Below, one piece after another: positions 10,770 through 22,924 of a DNA stretch of 64,000 bases. Below the pieces are notes generated by a model, which saw only the letters and a list, made by a program, of their open reading frames with translations, was not told the DNA's origin and made no database searches. Source of the stretch: Theobroma cacao (lineage: Eukaryota > Streptophyta > Magnoliopsida > Malvales > Malvaceae); contig NC_030851.1 of the NCBI RefSeq assembly GCF_000208745.1, positions 21,998,177-22,062,176 of the forward strand, in the 5' to 3' direction. Position numbers and translations under genes: made by a program. Each line of letters begins with the position of its first letter. Position 1 is the stretch's first letter.

Positions 10770-13700
10770 TATCACGACTCGATTTCCTAGCCATGACAGG
10801 TGCATGGACTCAATGGACGTAGTCCACTAAGCCCAAGCAAGCCTATTTACGTAATCTTGCTTGTCATCCCATCAATTATTTTGAAAGCTACATCTCAGAA
10901 TGCCACCCTTCAAGTACTTTACTAATAAGCTATAGCAATCAAAACTGCATTTATATTAATCCATAATAATATTAACCATTGCCACTCATGGTGGCTTACT
11001 AAATCAAATATACATATATGGTCTAAGGCATGCATCTTAGTATTTTACATCACATGTACGTATTTATAAACAAAAATGACTGTGGGCTTTTAATGGAGTG
11101 ACCAAGGTGAAGGGACGACTACTAAATGCCAGCATACCTACCAAAAAGACGAAACTACATGAACACCTTAACCTAGGTTCCAACTGCCTCTTGATCTAAA
11201 AACATGAAGTTGAAAACAGTGAGTACAAACTTAGTGAGTGAACATAAAAAGGGAACAAGCAACAATAAGGAAAGTTGATAATCATGATGCACTTATTTGA
11301 AAACAATGCAACTTAGTTCAAATTCTTATTAAAATCCCTCCATTAAACCCTTGGTTATTAAATCATTTAATGATGAAGGAATCATATTTAGCATTAAATT
11401 TGAAAGAGAGGAAGTTTTCAGCAATCATTCAATCTTACCCAGCTAATGTGCATCCCACTACATCGTGCACATAGTCGGACATCCCATCTCACCCAGCTCA
11501 TATGCATCCCACCACATCATGCACATAGCCGGACAGTATCACCATCCATCTCCCTCACCACTGTGAGACCTTGACCTTTATAGGCCCGTAACTAGGCATA
11601 GACGTAATAACACGGGCTAAGGGTAGTTTCATCATTTCCTTAGTAAGCCCCTAAAAGCAAGTTTTTAAACAATATTTTGGCCTAAGTAGGCCTAAGGCAT
11701 AAATGAATGATGAAATACGAGCAAAATGGTGAAGAAAATAAAAAAAATGATGATTCCCGAGGTAGGGGCAAAATGGTTATTTTTCATCTCGGGTCAAAAT
11801 TTTAAGTTTTCGTAAACTCGAGTATTTTTAGACTCTTGTGGACCTGGCCTCAGTGTCAAAAGAGTAAAAAGATTGCACAAAGGATTGGAGAAGAATAAGC
11901 TAACTTGCTAAGGGCATTTTCGTAATTTAAGTGAAGTTGGATAAGCTTGAGCTATAAATATCAGCTTCCAGCAACTTCTTTTCACAGTTCCAGCAGCTTC
12001 TTCCTTTCCTTCCTTCTTCCCTTTCACGTTTCTTCATCCTCCATGGAAGCTTGATATGAAACCTCCATAACCTCTCTTGATATAGCTCAAATTTTTAAGC
12101 TTTTGTGCACTTTTGCATAGAACCCTTGTGCTCTTTCACTCTCTCACTTCAAAACCCTTGATAAGTCTTACTTCCATACTTTCTCTCACTAGCTAGGTGT
12201 TTTAGAGAGAGATAGCTTGAAAGTTTTTGGAAAGAATTTCAATTACAAAGCTACCAAGGTGAGTAGTGAATTAGAATTGATTTTTAAGTGTTGAGAATGT
12301 CTAGTAATTAGATTTGTGAGTGTTTTATTGTTGAGGTTGTTCATTCACTTTGGAGTGATTAGGATAGTGAAAATAAATAGCCATTTAAATGGTAATCGAA
12401 AGCTAGCTAAGAGATAGCTTTTAGAATTTATAAGTATGTGAATTGACATAATGGTGATGCTAATGTGATGATAGGTTCCAACGAAACCCCATCACCCCAT
12501 TTGGACCATTAGGGAAGTTAGAGTCGACTAAAGGTTCAACAAAATACCGATGAGTGAACTTGTATTTCAAAATTTTTTTAGGAATGTGAATGTATTTGTA
12601 CAAAACCTTTGAATGATTTTATCCAACTTTCTTAAAAAACGGATGCCTTGGGAACAAGCCTTTGATAATTTGTCTCTATATGTGACATGTGGCTGTTATG
12701 GATTCTTGTACTACTACATTATGTTGATATATATATATGTTGTGCATTGATGGTTGATATTGTGTGATAATGATAATCGTTCGTGTGCACGATGTGGGGG
12801 GATGCACATGAGCTGGGTGAGACAATGGTGGTATTGGTGTTTATCTATGTATATTGGTATATATATTTTACTAAATAAGAGTTCATGAATATGGTATATG
12901 GTTGTAATGCATGTGAAAATTTGGCATGTTGAACTTTGGGAATTTTTAAGTGTTTTATGTTGATTTTGTCATTTTAGCAAGATGGCCTTCTTCTTGAGAA
13001 AATGGAAACTTTTCTTTGGTGCCCTATTTCTCGCTGCAGCGAGAAACTCTCAGGTTTGAGGGGTCTGCCTGACTTGGTTCTCACTGCAGCGAGAAAATTT
13101 TCTAGAGCTTCTCGCTACAGCGAGAAACATTCTATTTTGGCCACTTGAATTTCGCTACAGCGAGAAACTTTCTGTCCAATATGCTATCTTGCTGGGTTTC
13201 GCCATATTTTTCCATTTCATTTACACCATAGTTGAGCATGGACTCCTAACATTTAGAGGATTATCTAATTAAGTTTGAAGTGAGGAATTTTAGAGAGAAA
13301 CTCTTGGCCAGTTGAGAAACCCTCGTCCAGCTAATAACTTGAGCCAAATTTTGCTGCAGCAAAAATTCATTCTCGCTATAACTATGCTGCAGCGAGAATG
13401 CCTTTCCACTACAGCGAGGACCCGTCGTTTCATATGACTAGCTTGTATATCACTGAAGCTTTTGTTCTTCAAATTTTTTGTTATGTATGGAATCATTAAT
13501 ATCAAGTGATTAATCATTTAAGGGTTTAACGAGGGGTTTTAATAAGAATGAAACTAAATTGCATTGTTTTGAAAATAAATGCATCATGATTTCTTTAAAC
13601 TTTCCCTTTTGTTTGCTTGTTCCCTTCTTATGTTTACTCACTGAGTTTGTACTCACTGTTTTCAACTTCATGTTTTCCAATCAGGGGGCAGTCGGTAACT

Positions 13701-15600
13701 AGGTCGAGGTGTCCTTGTAGATTCGACTCTTGGTAGATGTCTCGTCATTCAGTAGCTGTACTTTCGCTCGAGTCTCTTCGCTGGGAATCGAGTTTTCTTT
13801 TTGAGATCTATAAGCAAACCTGATGTAAATTATTAAGATACATCTTGTAGACAATATATGTATATTTTGAAGGGTAATGCCACTACGAGCTAGAAATGGT
13901 TAACATTAATTTGATTCAAAATTATGAAATGTGACTTTAATAACTTTGATGGAATAATGAACAGGTCACATAGATATGCTTGCTTGGGCTTATTGGGCTA
14001 TGTCCATTGAGTCCATGCGTCAGTCATGGCCCAGGATTTGGGTCGTGATAACCACCATCATCACCGGTAAGTGCACACTCACCCCGCATATGCACGGTTG
14101 CATTTGTCATACAATGGTACCATTTATGACATAGTATACATATATATATCAACATCATACAAAAACATATGGATTCATCCTTTTACACATTTCACATTTC
14201 ACAACATCAAACATTTTATCAAGGGCTTGTTCCCAGGCAATTTTAAACCAAAAATCGATAAAATTCCCAAATGATTCATTGAAACACATAAACATTTCCC
14301 CAAAACATTTTGAAATGCAAGTTCACTCACCAGTCTTTGTTGATGTTTCGGTGGGCTCTAACTTCGACTAATGTTTCGAATGGAGGTGTGGCGTTTTGAT
14401 GGAACCTATCATACACAACAACATCACAATCAACCCAACTTGGCATTAATACCATTCCAAAGCTATTTTCACAAATCAAGCTTCACCAGCCCTTCCTGTT
14501 TATCTTCCATTACCATTTGATTGGCTATTTAGTTCTCTACTTTAGTAACACTAGAAATATATAAACAACTTTAGCAATACAAATTTCTTAATTCTAATTA
14601 TTAGCCTTTATCAACAACTTAAAACCAGTCCTAATCCATCACTCACCTTGGTGGATTGTAATGAAATTTCTTCCCAAGAGTCCTCAAGCTATCATGAAAC
14701 CTCTCTTTCTTTCTTTACAAAGTTCAGCTGGTGAGAGAAAGTATTGAAGAAAGACTTTTAAGGGTTTGTTTAAGGTGAAGGAGTAAAAGAGTATGAGAAA
14801 CCCTACAATAGGGTGTGTAGAGCACAACAATTGAGGTTAGTTTGGAAGAGTGATGGAAGCTTGAGAGAAGCTTTCATGGAAGAGGAGAGAAGCGTGAGAT
14901 GAGAGGAAAGAGAAGAAGAAGTTGTTGGAGAAGTGAAAAAGCTGCTGGAAGAATGAGATTTTTATAGTTAAAGCTTATCTAAATTTTCATGCAATTACAA
15001 TAATGCCCTTAACAAGGCCACTTGTCTTCCTCCTTTTCTTGTGCAATCTTTTACTCTTTTAACACTGGAAAAGTCCAAAATCTTCTGAAAGAAGTCCCTT
15101 AAGTAGCCCTCAAAAGTCCTAGCTTCAAAAATCCCCTCAACTTCTTATTTGTGGAAATTACAGTGAGGATCGCGGCTCTCAATTTCTAACGTCGTAACTC
15201 TCAATTTTGAGCACCGCGGTGCTCAAATGTTCTGTCCGAATTTGTTCTCTTGGTAGAGTACTTCCACTTCAACAAAGATTTTGACCACTTTCCCTTCAAA
15301 ACTGGGAAAAATGATAAAAATAAAAGTTGTAGCCCTATCTCTTATCTTTCTAATGGTTTAAAAATAATGTCATTTAAACCTCTGTAGTGGGAGATATACT
15401 TGAAAAACTAAAACATATGCAAATAGAGGAATAACCCATTATATACCTTTCTTCACCAATTGAAATTATTTCTGAATCCTACTCCTATAACGACATAAAC
15501 TAATTATAAGTAATCTAAAACTAGCATCATTAGCTCAAATTAAACCTTTAAACATAGGTTCCACCTCGAGTTATTCGTCTATGAGGGTCGAGGTTTCACA
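10770..15600 (-). mobile_element. Solo LTR, family A (sense minus), interrupted by another A LTR
   Basis: Plus-strand left end TATCACGACTCG (decayed TGTCACGACCC). Right end GTCGAGGTTTCACA. Perfect 5-bp TSD ACCCC at 10765-10769 and 15601-15605. It is split at 11562-14050 by a same-family LTR in the opposite orientation. Its own length is about 2.34 kb. Confidence 0.93.
11562..14050 (+). mobile_element. Solo LTR, family A, innermost of a four-level nest
   Basis: It starts TGTGAGACCTTGACC and ends TTTGGGTCGTGATA (decayed GTGACA). Perfect TSD ACCAC at 11557-11561 and 14051-14055. It is 2489 bp. It carries a perfect 20-base palindrome TTTCTCGCTGCAGCGAGAAA at 13027-13046 with further imperfect copies to 13180, and a TGAGT-TTGT-ACTCA hairpin near 13640. 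Confidence 0.95.
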
Positions 15601-16931
15601 ACCCCGTACTTTGACATGGTGGCTAATGAAGCTTGTCGGATGCCAAATGAGGTTAATAAAAATGTTTAAAGGTGAGGAAAGGTGAAAAGAGTATTTTAAG
15701 ATAAGATATTTTGCACGCGAGGGAATAATAATAAAATAATAATATTTTTATCGAAGAAGAATTTACGAGATAAAAAGTGATTTGGAAGTGAATTGAGGCA
15801 TAATAAGGTATTTTGGGTACCAATGAGACAAGTAAAAAATTTTGGAATAAAATAATATTAAAATATTAATATTTTATTCAATGTCAAAATTTTTCATGAA
15901 GGAGTATACATTTAATCTATGTCCCGAAAGGAAGAACGAGGAAATTTTAGAGAAAAATGAAGTTAGTGGGGCCCGTGCGTTATTAAATAAAACTAACGCG
16001 GGAAAAAAATAATAAATATATTTTAAACAGTATGGAGACGCTTCGTTGGAGTACAAGCTTTATATTTCGTTTGTACATGTGTAAAAGAAGATAATAGAAG
16101 AAAATTGGAGTTAAAAGAGTGTTGGGAGGACTAAATTAAAAAGGGAAGAAACTTAGAGGGTAAATCGATAATTTTACATAAAGTTTGGTCAAAGCTTCCA
16201 AAGGAAGCTCTAACTTTCATCTTTATCAGCCATGACCGTCCTTATCTCCTCTAGCAAGATATTTTCTTCATCTTCTTGAAGCTTCCAATGCCATTTTCAT
16301 TACAAGTTCATGAAAATCAAATTTTTTTATGTGATTTCCCTTGTTGCTTTTCATTTCCTTTCTTTTCTTACTTCTTTCTTCTCCAAACTTCTTGGGCACT
16401 AGACCTGTAGCTTCTAACCCCAATTTCTAGCGCATCTAAACCTTAGGCGAAGAAGAAATAAAAAGAAAGAAAGGAAGAAAAGCTTGGTTTTGTAATTCAA
16501 GCAAGCTAAGGTAAGGATTTTTGTGTTTTAAGCTCATGGTTGGTTAAATCTTTGGAGAAATAATGTGTGAATCATTTTGACAGCTTGATGATTAATGTTT
16601 TGAAGGAATATTGGAGTGCAAGTACTGGTCAAGAAACCATAAAGGTAAAGACAAATGATGTTTTAAGTGTAGTTGAGGAATCTTGAGAAATTAGGTATTG
16701 TTGTGTAGTTGACATTTTAAGTGGCATATTGTGAGAAATTGTGGTTGTTGTGGAAAGGATGGTTGAACTTGATAAATATCCTTAGACAAGATTAATATAT
16801 ATGTTAGATTCATAAACAAGTTGCTGGCAATCATAATTTAAACAATTACATAAGCAAGGGATAAAAACAACTTTGGTAAAAATTGTGTTAAAGAATTACG
16901 CTTTGGATGCTCCTTTTGTGTGATAATAATG

Positions 16932-17103
16932 ACCCAGCTATGTGTGATGTAGGTGTGCACATGAGATGATGATTACCCAGCTATGTGTGATGTAGGTGTG
17001 CACATGAGATGATGATTACCCAGCTATGTGCGGTGTGGGAGTGCACATGAGCTCATGATGACCCGACTATGTGCGAGTAGGGAGTGCACATGAGTTGAGT
17101 GTG
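16932..17103 (+). repeat. 43-bp tandem repeat x4 in B LTR
   Basis: The units start with ACCCAGCTATGTG at 16932, 16975, 17018 and 17061 (ACCCGAC), giving an exact 43-base period. Each carries a TGTG(C/T)G...GTGCACATGAG core equivalent to the GATGTGGGGGATGCACA repeat of A LTRs. Confidence 0.9.
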
Positions 17104-17280
17104 GCGGGATGGTATGCATGATGATGTATGTATATATATATATATATGCTATAGAAAGTTTATGAAAATATTTGTGAATGTGTTGTATGTTGGCATTGTT
17201 AATTGCTCCCAAATTGCTTCTCATTTCAGCAATAAAATGGTTTTTTGATGTAACAAGACCCCTTCAACTAAATTGCTCTG

Positions 17281-17440
17281 TTTCTCGCTGCAGCGAGATT
17301 CATTTTCACTGCAGCGAGAAACTCTAGGGTAGGCTCCCTTAATCCACGCTCTGAATTTCGCTACAGCAAGAATTGATTCCCGCTGCAGCGAGGAATTTAA
17401 CTGCAACGAAAATGGATTCTAGCTACAGCGAGAAACTCTT
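17281..17440 (+). repeat. CTCGCTGCAGCGAG palindrome cluster in B LTR
   Basis: About six copies of the TTCTCGCTGCAGCGAGAA-type palindrome occur in 160 bases, from 17281. The central two bases vary (GCTGCAGC, GCTACAGC). One more copy is near 17650. Confidence 0.85.
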
Positions 17441-18353
17441 AAGTGGTTCCAAAATTGTGGTGCAGTGCTTTCACTTTGACAATGATTTTTATCACCTTTC
17501 GATCAGATTTGGGCAAAGTGGTAAACATCAAAGTTATAGCCCAGCCTCTTAGCTTTCTCATGACTTAAAAATCATGTCAACTGGACTTCTTTAGTGGAAG
17601 ATATGCTTGAAAAACCAAAATATATGTAAACCAAGAATGCCTTTTCACTACAGCGAGAAACCCTTTGTTTTGTTTGTCTTGCTTGGACATTTGCTGAAAC
17701 TTTCATTCTTTTCAACTTCATGGTTTATCATGGATCTTTCAACACTATGGGATTTAATAATCAAAGGTTGATTATGGGGTTTTACAAGAAATTAAACTAA
17801 ATTGCATTGTTTTTAACAAAAGTGCATCATGTTTTCAAAATTTTTCCGTATCGGTTGTTTGTCCCCTTCTTATGTTCACTCACTGAGTTTTATACTCACT
17901 CTTTTAAACTTCATGTTTTCAGATTCAGAGGCAATTGGAACCTAGATTGAGTTGTCCATGTATGCTCACCTTCTTGGTAAATACTATGGCATCTCAATAG
18001 CTGTACCTTCACCCAAGGTCACTCCGCTGACGGTCAAGAGTCTTATGCTTGTGTATACGTATAAGTACTGTAGACCACTAAGATTCATGTCAAAAATCAA
18101 ATATGTATATTTGATTACTGATACCATTATAGGTTGGCAAACCAGAGACATTATTTTAACGTAATACAAATGTGAATATTGGGTTGCTATAAAATGTTAC
18201 TGAAATATTTATAGTTGAGAATTACAATATGTGGTTTTAGAAATGATGGTTGGGAATGATGATCGGGATTGTATAAAAATGCTTGCTTGGGCTTAGTGGG
18301 GTATGCCTATTAGGCCCATGCGTCGGTCATGGCCTAGAAATTGGGTTGTGACA

Positions 18354-19950
18354 ATTGCGTTCAAAGTTTGTGCACCTTTTTGTGTCAGAGCAAATACCCT
18401 TGCTTGACCACCATTTTCATTAATTGGTTGTGTTGATCTACCCTGAGAGGATGAGGCCACTCCCATGCCTTTATCATCTCTAAGGTTCTTTCCAAACCAT
18501 GTTGTTCTAGGCAAGGTAGTGCTAACGGATCGCATATATTTGTAGTCAACTTCTGACAACTACCTTTGCCTTAGACAATCTCTTAACAAATGCCTAGACT
18601 GGTCACATCCAAAACATAATTTAGTTGCTTTGTGGCATGGTCCACCATGTGTCTTTCCCCAATAATTACGTAAAACACCCCCTACTTGAGGGCTAAATTA
18701 GATACTCTGACAGATTGATCTCATCTATTAAATGGGATAAACAAATCATTATTCTTTGGTGGCCTGTGTATCGAAGTGGTTCCTTCATGGCTTTGACGAT
18801 TTATAGATAATAGGCTTTTAGTCTCACCAGTATCTTTTTGGCCCTGTTGGCATTGTGTTTGAGTTCTTCAACCTTTATTTCTTTCCATCCCAGTTTTAAT
18901 TCTCTTGGTCTTATTCAATCTGGTTACATCCACCACTATAGAATAAGAAGCAAATCTCTTGGTGGCAAGGACTCTAAATAATAGCTCAATCAATCCTTTG
19001 ACAAATCTTTTGATCCTTTTCTCCTCAATCAAGATTAAGTCAAGATCATAACGAGATAGTTAGGTGAATCAGATATCATACTCTGTCCTTAACATGTTTA
19101 GGGTTTGAACCAAAGTCTTAAACTTTTGTGCCTTTATGTCTCTAGTGCTCTCAAGTCAAAAGCAATCCAGAAAAAGTTGGACAAATTTCTTCCAAGTCAT
19201 TGGGGCTGAACCAGATGGTCAACTTCTCTTGAAGGATACAAACCATATTAATGCCAAATCTTTTAATCTAAATCCCACCAAGTCTATTGACTAATAAACG
19301 AAGCATCCCAAGGTGCAACATATGCACTCCTTATCTTTCAAAAATCTTTGTAGATCTTTTTGCGCAATTGATCTCGTGAATAGTGAGGGCTTAAGTTTCA
19401 TAAAATCTGCCAAGTTAACCTCAATAATGCCTCTTTGATGCACACATTGAGCTACGTATTCTAGATCCTAAGAATTGGAGTCAACCTATTCTCTAGAATG
19501 AACCTCACCACTATTATAAAACTTAGAAAATTCATATGCCAAGTTTTGCAATCCTATTGCTAAATCCTCTAGGGTGACACCTCTTCATGTCAAATGGTCA
19601 TCCTTAGCTCCCTCAAAACTATCATTAGGATACATCTCACTAGGATCTACATTTCAAGCGCATCTAATGGCTTCATTCCTTCCATGACTATTAGATGGGG
19701 AGCTTCTTGTTCTCCTCTGGTCCTTGAGGCGACTCTCATTTTATGCAGCATCCTGTACTAAGATGAAGCAACACCATGTTAAAAATTTCAAAATTCATGG
19801 TTTAAAATGGTTATCTTATTAAAGAACTTCAGAATTTATGCAGCCTCCCAATCATGACTCGTGCTACAGTCACAGACCATGAACAAGACTCTACACTAAT
19901 CTCGACACTGTACAAACAGACATAGAATGACCTAAAAAACTTTAATCTTA
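18354..19950 (-). pseudogene. Ty3/gypsy gag (Retrotrans_gag domain and CCHC zinc knuckle) and leader
   Basis: This is the 5' coding part of the minus-strand gypsy element. At about 19290-18880 is a recognisable gag domain: DLVGFRLKDLALIW, then APMTWKKFVQLFLDCF, FKTLVQTLNMLRTEYDI and EEKRIKRFVKGLIELLFRV. At about 18610-18570 is an intact nucleic-acid-binding zinc knuckle CFGCDQSRHLLRDC (CX2CX4HX4C). Then ARVFALTQKGAQ leads into the protease, which continues at 10753 beyond the inserted B LTR. Several in-frame stops and frameshifts interrupt it. The leader beside the primer site contains GACTCTACACTAATCTCGAC, nearly the same as the LARD leader at about 59350. The product would be the capsid precursor; this copy is dead. 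Confidence 0.9.
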
Positions 19951-19963
19951 GCCTTTGATACCA
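19951..19963 (-). other. Primer-binding site of the minus-strand gypsy element
   Basis: The minus strand reads TGGTATCAAAGGC, a decayed match to the TGGTATCAGAGC primer site for initiator methionine tRNA. It lies four bases from the LTR end at 19968, which fixes the LTR/internal border and the element orientation. Confidence 0.85.
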
Positions 19964-19967
19964 ACTT

Positions 19968-22690
19968 TGTCACAACCCAAACTAGGGGCCATGATCGGTG
20001 CACGAGTTCAGTATGCAAGGCCCATAAGACTTGAGCCAGCCTTAGAAATTCTAACTAATCAGATCACCTAACAAATAGCCAAGGGTTTTTCACATCAAAT
20101 ATATTCATAGTATAACTTAAGTTCAAATACATAAACAGTGCCCTTTAGCACTTACTTCATACACAATATTTAACACAATAAACACAGGCCATACATTGGC
20201 TAACGTAATGGGTTTATACAATATAATCCTTAGTCAAAATAATGGTAATACGTTGCATACATATATATTTCGAACTGGAACATAATCCAAAACCAAACTA
20301 GAAGAGGAAAGACCCAAAGTTGGACTTAGCAAAGTGAGCACATCAAATGGAGAATGCCTACTAGATGCCAAAATTGTCGATCTAGAGATGACATTAGCCA
20401 CGTAAGTTTTATAGCCTATTTACCTGCACATGGTACAAATAGAAGGTAGGTCATCTAATACTTAGTCAGTGGGAGTAGATAATTCAAATATAACTATGCA
20501 GATATATATACATACATATAATGCATTTTGAATACATCAAAATATTCTAACAATCATCTCCAATAATAAAGGTGTATCCAAGTGATCCCCGAAAGGTATT
20601 CTCCAAACATACTAATCATAATAATGCCACTGTATCTCTATAAATAATGTATACCAAATCAAGCTTACCTCAGAAGCTGATACTAAAGCTAAGTCCTTAA
20701 GGCATCTTGTAATTGCCAGGGACAATATCAAAATCAAACTCATTTGGGTTACCTCAAAGATTTCCATCAAATACTATTATCTTTCATTCACTAATCACAT
20801 AGTCAACTCTATAGCATGTTATACACAAATCATACCATTATAGTCAAAGAGTGGTCCTCCTTGGAGATATCAAATCTTGTACAAAGCTAAACCAATGAAG
20901 TCAAATCAAGCATTGTGCAAAAATAATTGACGAAGAGTCAAATCACGCATGGCACCGAAGTGACCAACGAAGAGTTAAATCATGCTTAGTGCCACAGCCA
21001 CTAGCAATAAATCCAATCACATTCAAAGTCGAAGCGACCAATAGATATTATAGGACTTCATTTAACCACAAGCAAATCAATGTCCAGAATTTGTCGTCAT
21101 TGGATGGATCAAATACCCACAATCCAAGCCATCATGCCATTAATATTGCATATGAGCCGTTTCACATCAAAGATCATGCTTTATAGGTTTCGAACACCTA
21201 ACCAGTTTAATGTCACTTCTATATGCCTTTGACCATCAAAAGATCAACACTTATAATTCACTAAGAGTTTATTTGTTTCAAGTAAATTATTCCCAGACAC
21301 ATATCATAATCTCATAAAATTCATCATAGCTAGACCTCCTAGTCTAGGTTTCAAACATAAGCCTCTAAATGGCTTTACACAATGCACACACAGAGATTCA
21401 CATATAATCAATGCACTAGCCAAAGCCCATTTATCTAGGCAAGTATATGTCATTCAAGTACTATGGGAGCGCATTAACAATGTGTTGTGCATCACATGCA
21501 TTAACTCAAAGAAAAAAACCCATTCACAGTGACAAACAAAGGTTCTTCCATAGTCAAATTGAGCTTTCTTTGCCTTGAATGGTTTTGCAGCTCACTAGCA
21601 TGCTAATAGCTTGTTTTTCTCTAAAGAAATCAAAATAATAATTATTCTCAGCTTTCAACACATTTTTAGCATTTATATTTTAATATTTTTGTAGCTACCC
21701 AAATCCACATTTCCAAAATCACATCTTTCCTAGGTTCTAATGCTTAGGGTAGTTGAAATCTTATCTTTGATTTCAAATAAACCTAAATCTCCAACTCAAT
21801 CAACCAACCAACTTAAGGGGAAATTTTCATCAAAGTTGGAGTAACATAAATTTCTCATTATTACCAATTAAATAAAAAAAATCAATCTATAGAAAGGTTT
21901 GATCTTCCTTCAAAAACACTTCCCTAAGCTCAAATCCACTTCAAATGAGCTCTAAGTTCAACTTAAGGTTAGGGTTTCAAAGGGTAAAGAATAGGGCGGG
22001 TTTTCCTTTTTGTTTTAAAATGGGCAAACAGACCAAAACCCCTTTTATTTTTGCATTTTCGCACACATCTATTGATAGATGGAAAGCATCTATCGATAGA
22101 TACCTCTTTTATTATTGGTGTTGACCTTCCATCTATTGATAAATGGTGCATTGGACCTATTCACATTTTCCCTGTTTACCTATCTATTAATATATTCCTT
22201 TGATCTATCAATAGATGCTTCTTAACTTGGTTTCCATCAAACTCGTGTAGCTATCTATTAATAGATTTCAACCAAAATGCTTCACTAAATTCCTTAGTGG
22301 TCATCTATTGATAGTCATGTGGATTCTATCAATAAATGTTCATTTAATTTGTCTTCCTTACACTTTCTATCTTGCATTTATCAATAGATGCAAAACATCT
22401 ATTGATAAATTATGCCTAGATTTCAATTTTCACTCCTTACACTTTCTATCTTGCATCTATCAATAAATGCAAAACATCTATCGATAGATTATGCCCAAAT
22501 TTCAATTTTCACCTCTCTAATCTCCAAATTCACTCCTTTAAGTCTCCAATGCATTTTTTGTCAAACAAGTACTTCAAATCTTTCATATAACTGAAGATTT
22601 TTTCATATATACTCAAATATAAAAATCAAATCTCCATCTAAACTTTAAACTTTAAGATTCATCGATCATTTTCTAACAATTTGCCTAACA
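19968..22690 (-). mobile_element. 5' LTR of the minus-strand gypsy element (family G)
   Basis: The left end TGTCACAACCCAAACTAGG adjoins the primer site. The sequence is homologous to the G LTRs at 31313-37064 and 37065-63501. It has a ~40-bp AATCA(A/C)GC...CGAAGTGACC repeat at about 20870-21010 and palindromic TCTATCGATAGA units at 22060-22495. The right end is uncertain. Homology fades near 22690. About 2.7 kb remain of an LTR that is ~3.4 kb elsewhere. Confidence 0.8.
22060..22495. repeat. Cluster of ATCTATCGATAGAT palindromes
   Basis: Perfect copies are at 22088-22101 and 22476-22489. About ten imperfect copies (TCTATTGATAGA, TCTATCAATAGA, TCTATTAATAGA) are spaced roughly 25-60 bases apart. 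It lies in the sense-5' part of the G LTR. Confidence 0.88.
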
Positions 22691-22691
22691 A

Positions 22692-22916
22692 TCATGGTAC
22701 ATGCTTCCATACACTTAGCATCTTTAACATATCATCAAAAGTCCTCAATGCACAATAAATTTTAATGTCATTCTTTATACAAATAAGCATTGTGAAGACC
22801 GCATCCTGATCTTTACCAACATCTGAGACTTGTGGGAGAACCCGCCAAATCCCAAACAAGCCTTGGCTGAGATTCTTGTTGACAAAACTAGACATTTTAA
22901 TGTGTATATTAAACAA
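22692..22916 (-). CDS. Small unidentified ORF (74 aa), possible captured exon
   Basis: I do not recognise this protein. It is an ATG-to-stop reading frame between the right edge of a G LTR and a truncated D LTR, in a place where neither LTR family has homologous sequence. Unlike surrounding chance ORFs, it has balanced composition and soluble-protein character (SQGLFGIWRVLPQVSDVGKD, then DAVFTMLICIKNDIK and MLKMLSVWKHVP), with no low complexity. It shows no membrane segment or signal peptide and no known motif. It could be an exon of a host gene trapped between elements, or coding remnant of a transposon. Whether it is expressed cannot be judged. The chance-ORF alternative remains open at this length. 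Confidence 0.3.
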   Translation of the reverse strand: MFNIHIKMSSFVNKNLSQGLFGIWRVLPQVSDVGKDQDAVFTMLICIKNDIKIYCALRTFDDMLKMLSVWKHVP

Positions 22917-22924
22917 CTCAGATT

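Larger units (their letters stand above)
10759..18353 (+). mobile_element. Solo LTR, family B, interrupted by two nested A LTRs
   Basis: It begins TATAATACCCC (decayed TGTAATACCCC), resumes at 15606 with GTACTTTGACATGGTGGC, and ends AAATTGGGTTGTGACA at 18353. Flanks are ATTGT (10754-10758) and ATTGC (18354-18358), a one-mismatch TSD. Without its insert it is about 2.76 kb. Gypsy coding resumes on both sides (NAIVT). The 5' part matches the 95-bp 5' end of the LARD LTRs. Confidence 0.9.

Noticed and set aside
16932..17103. CRISPR-like regular repeat array
   Set aside because: The 43-bp units are contiguous with no unique spacers, in a plant LTR.
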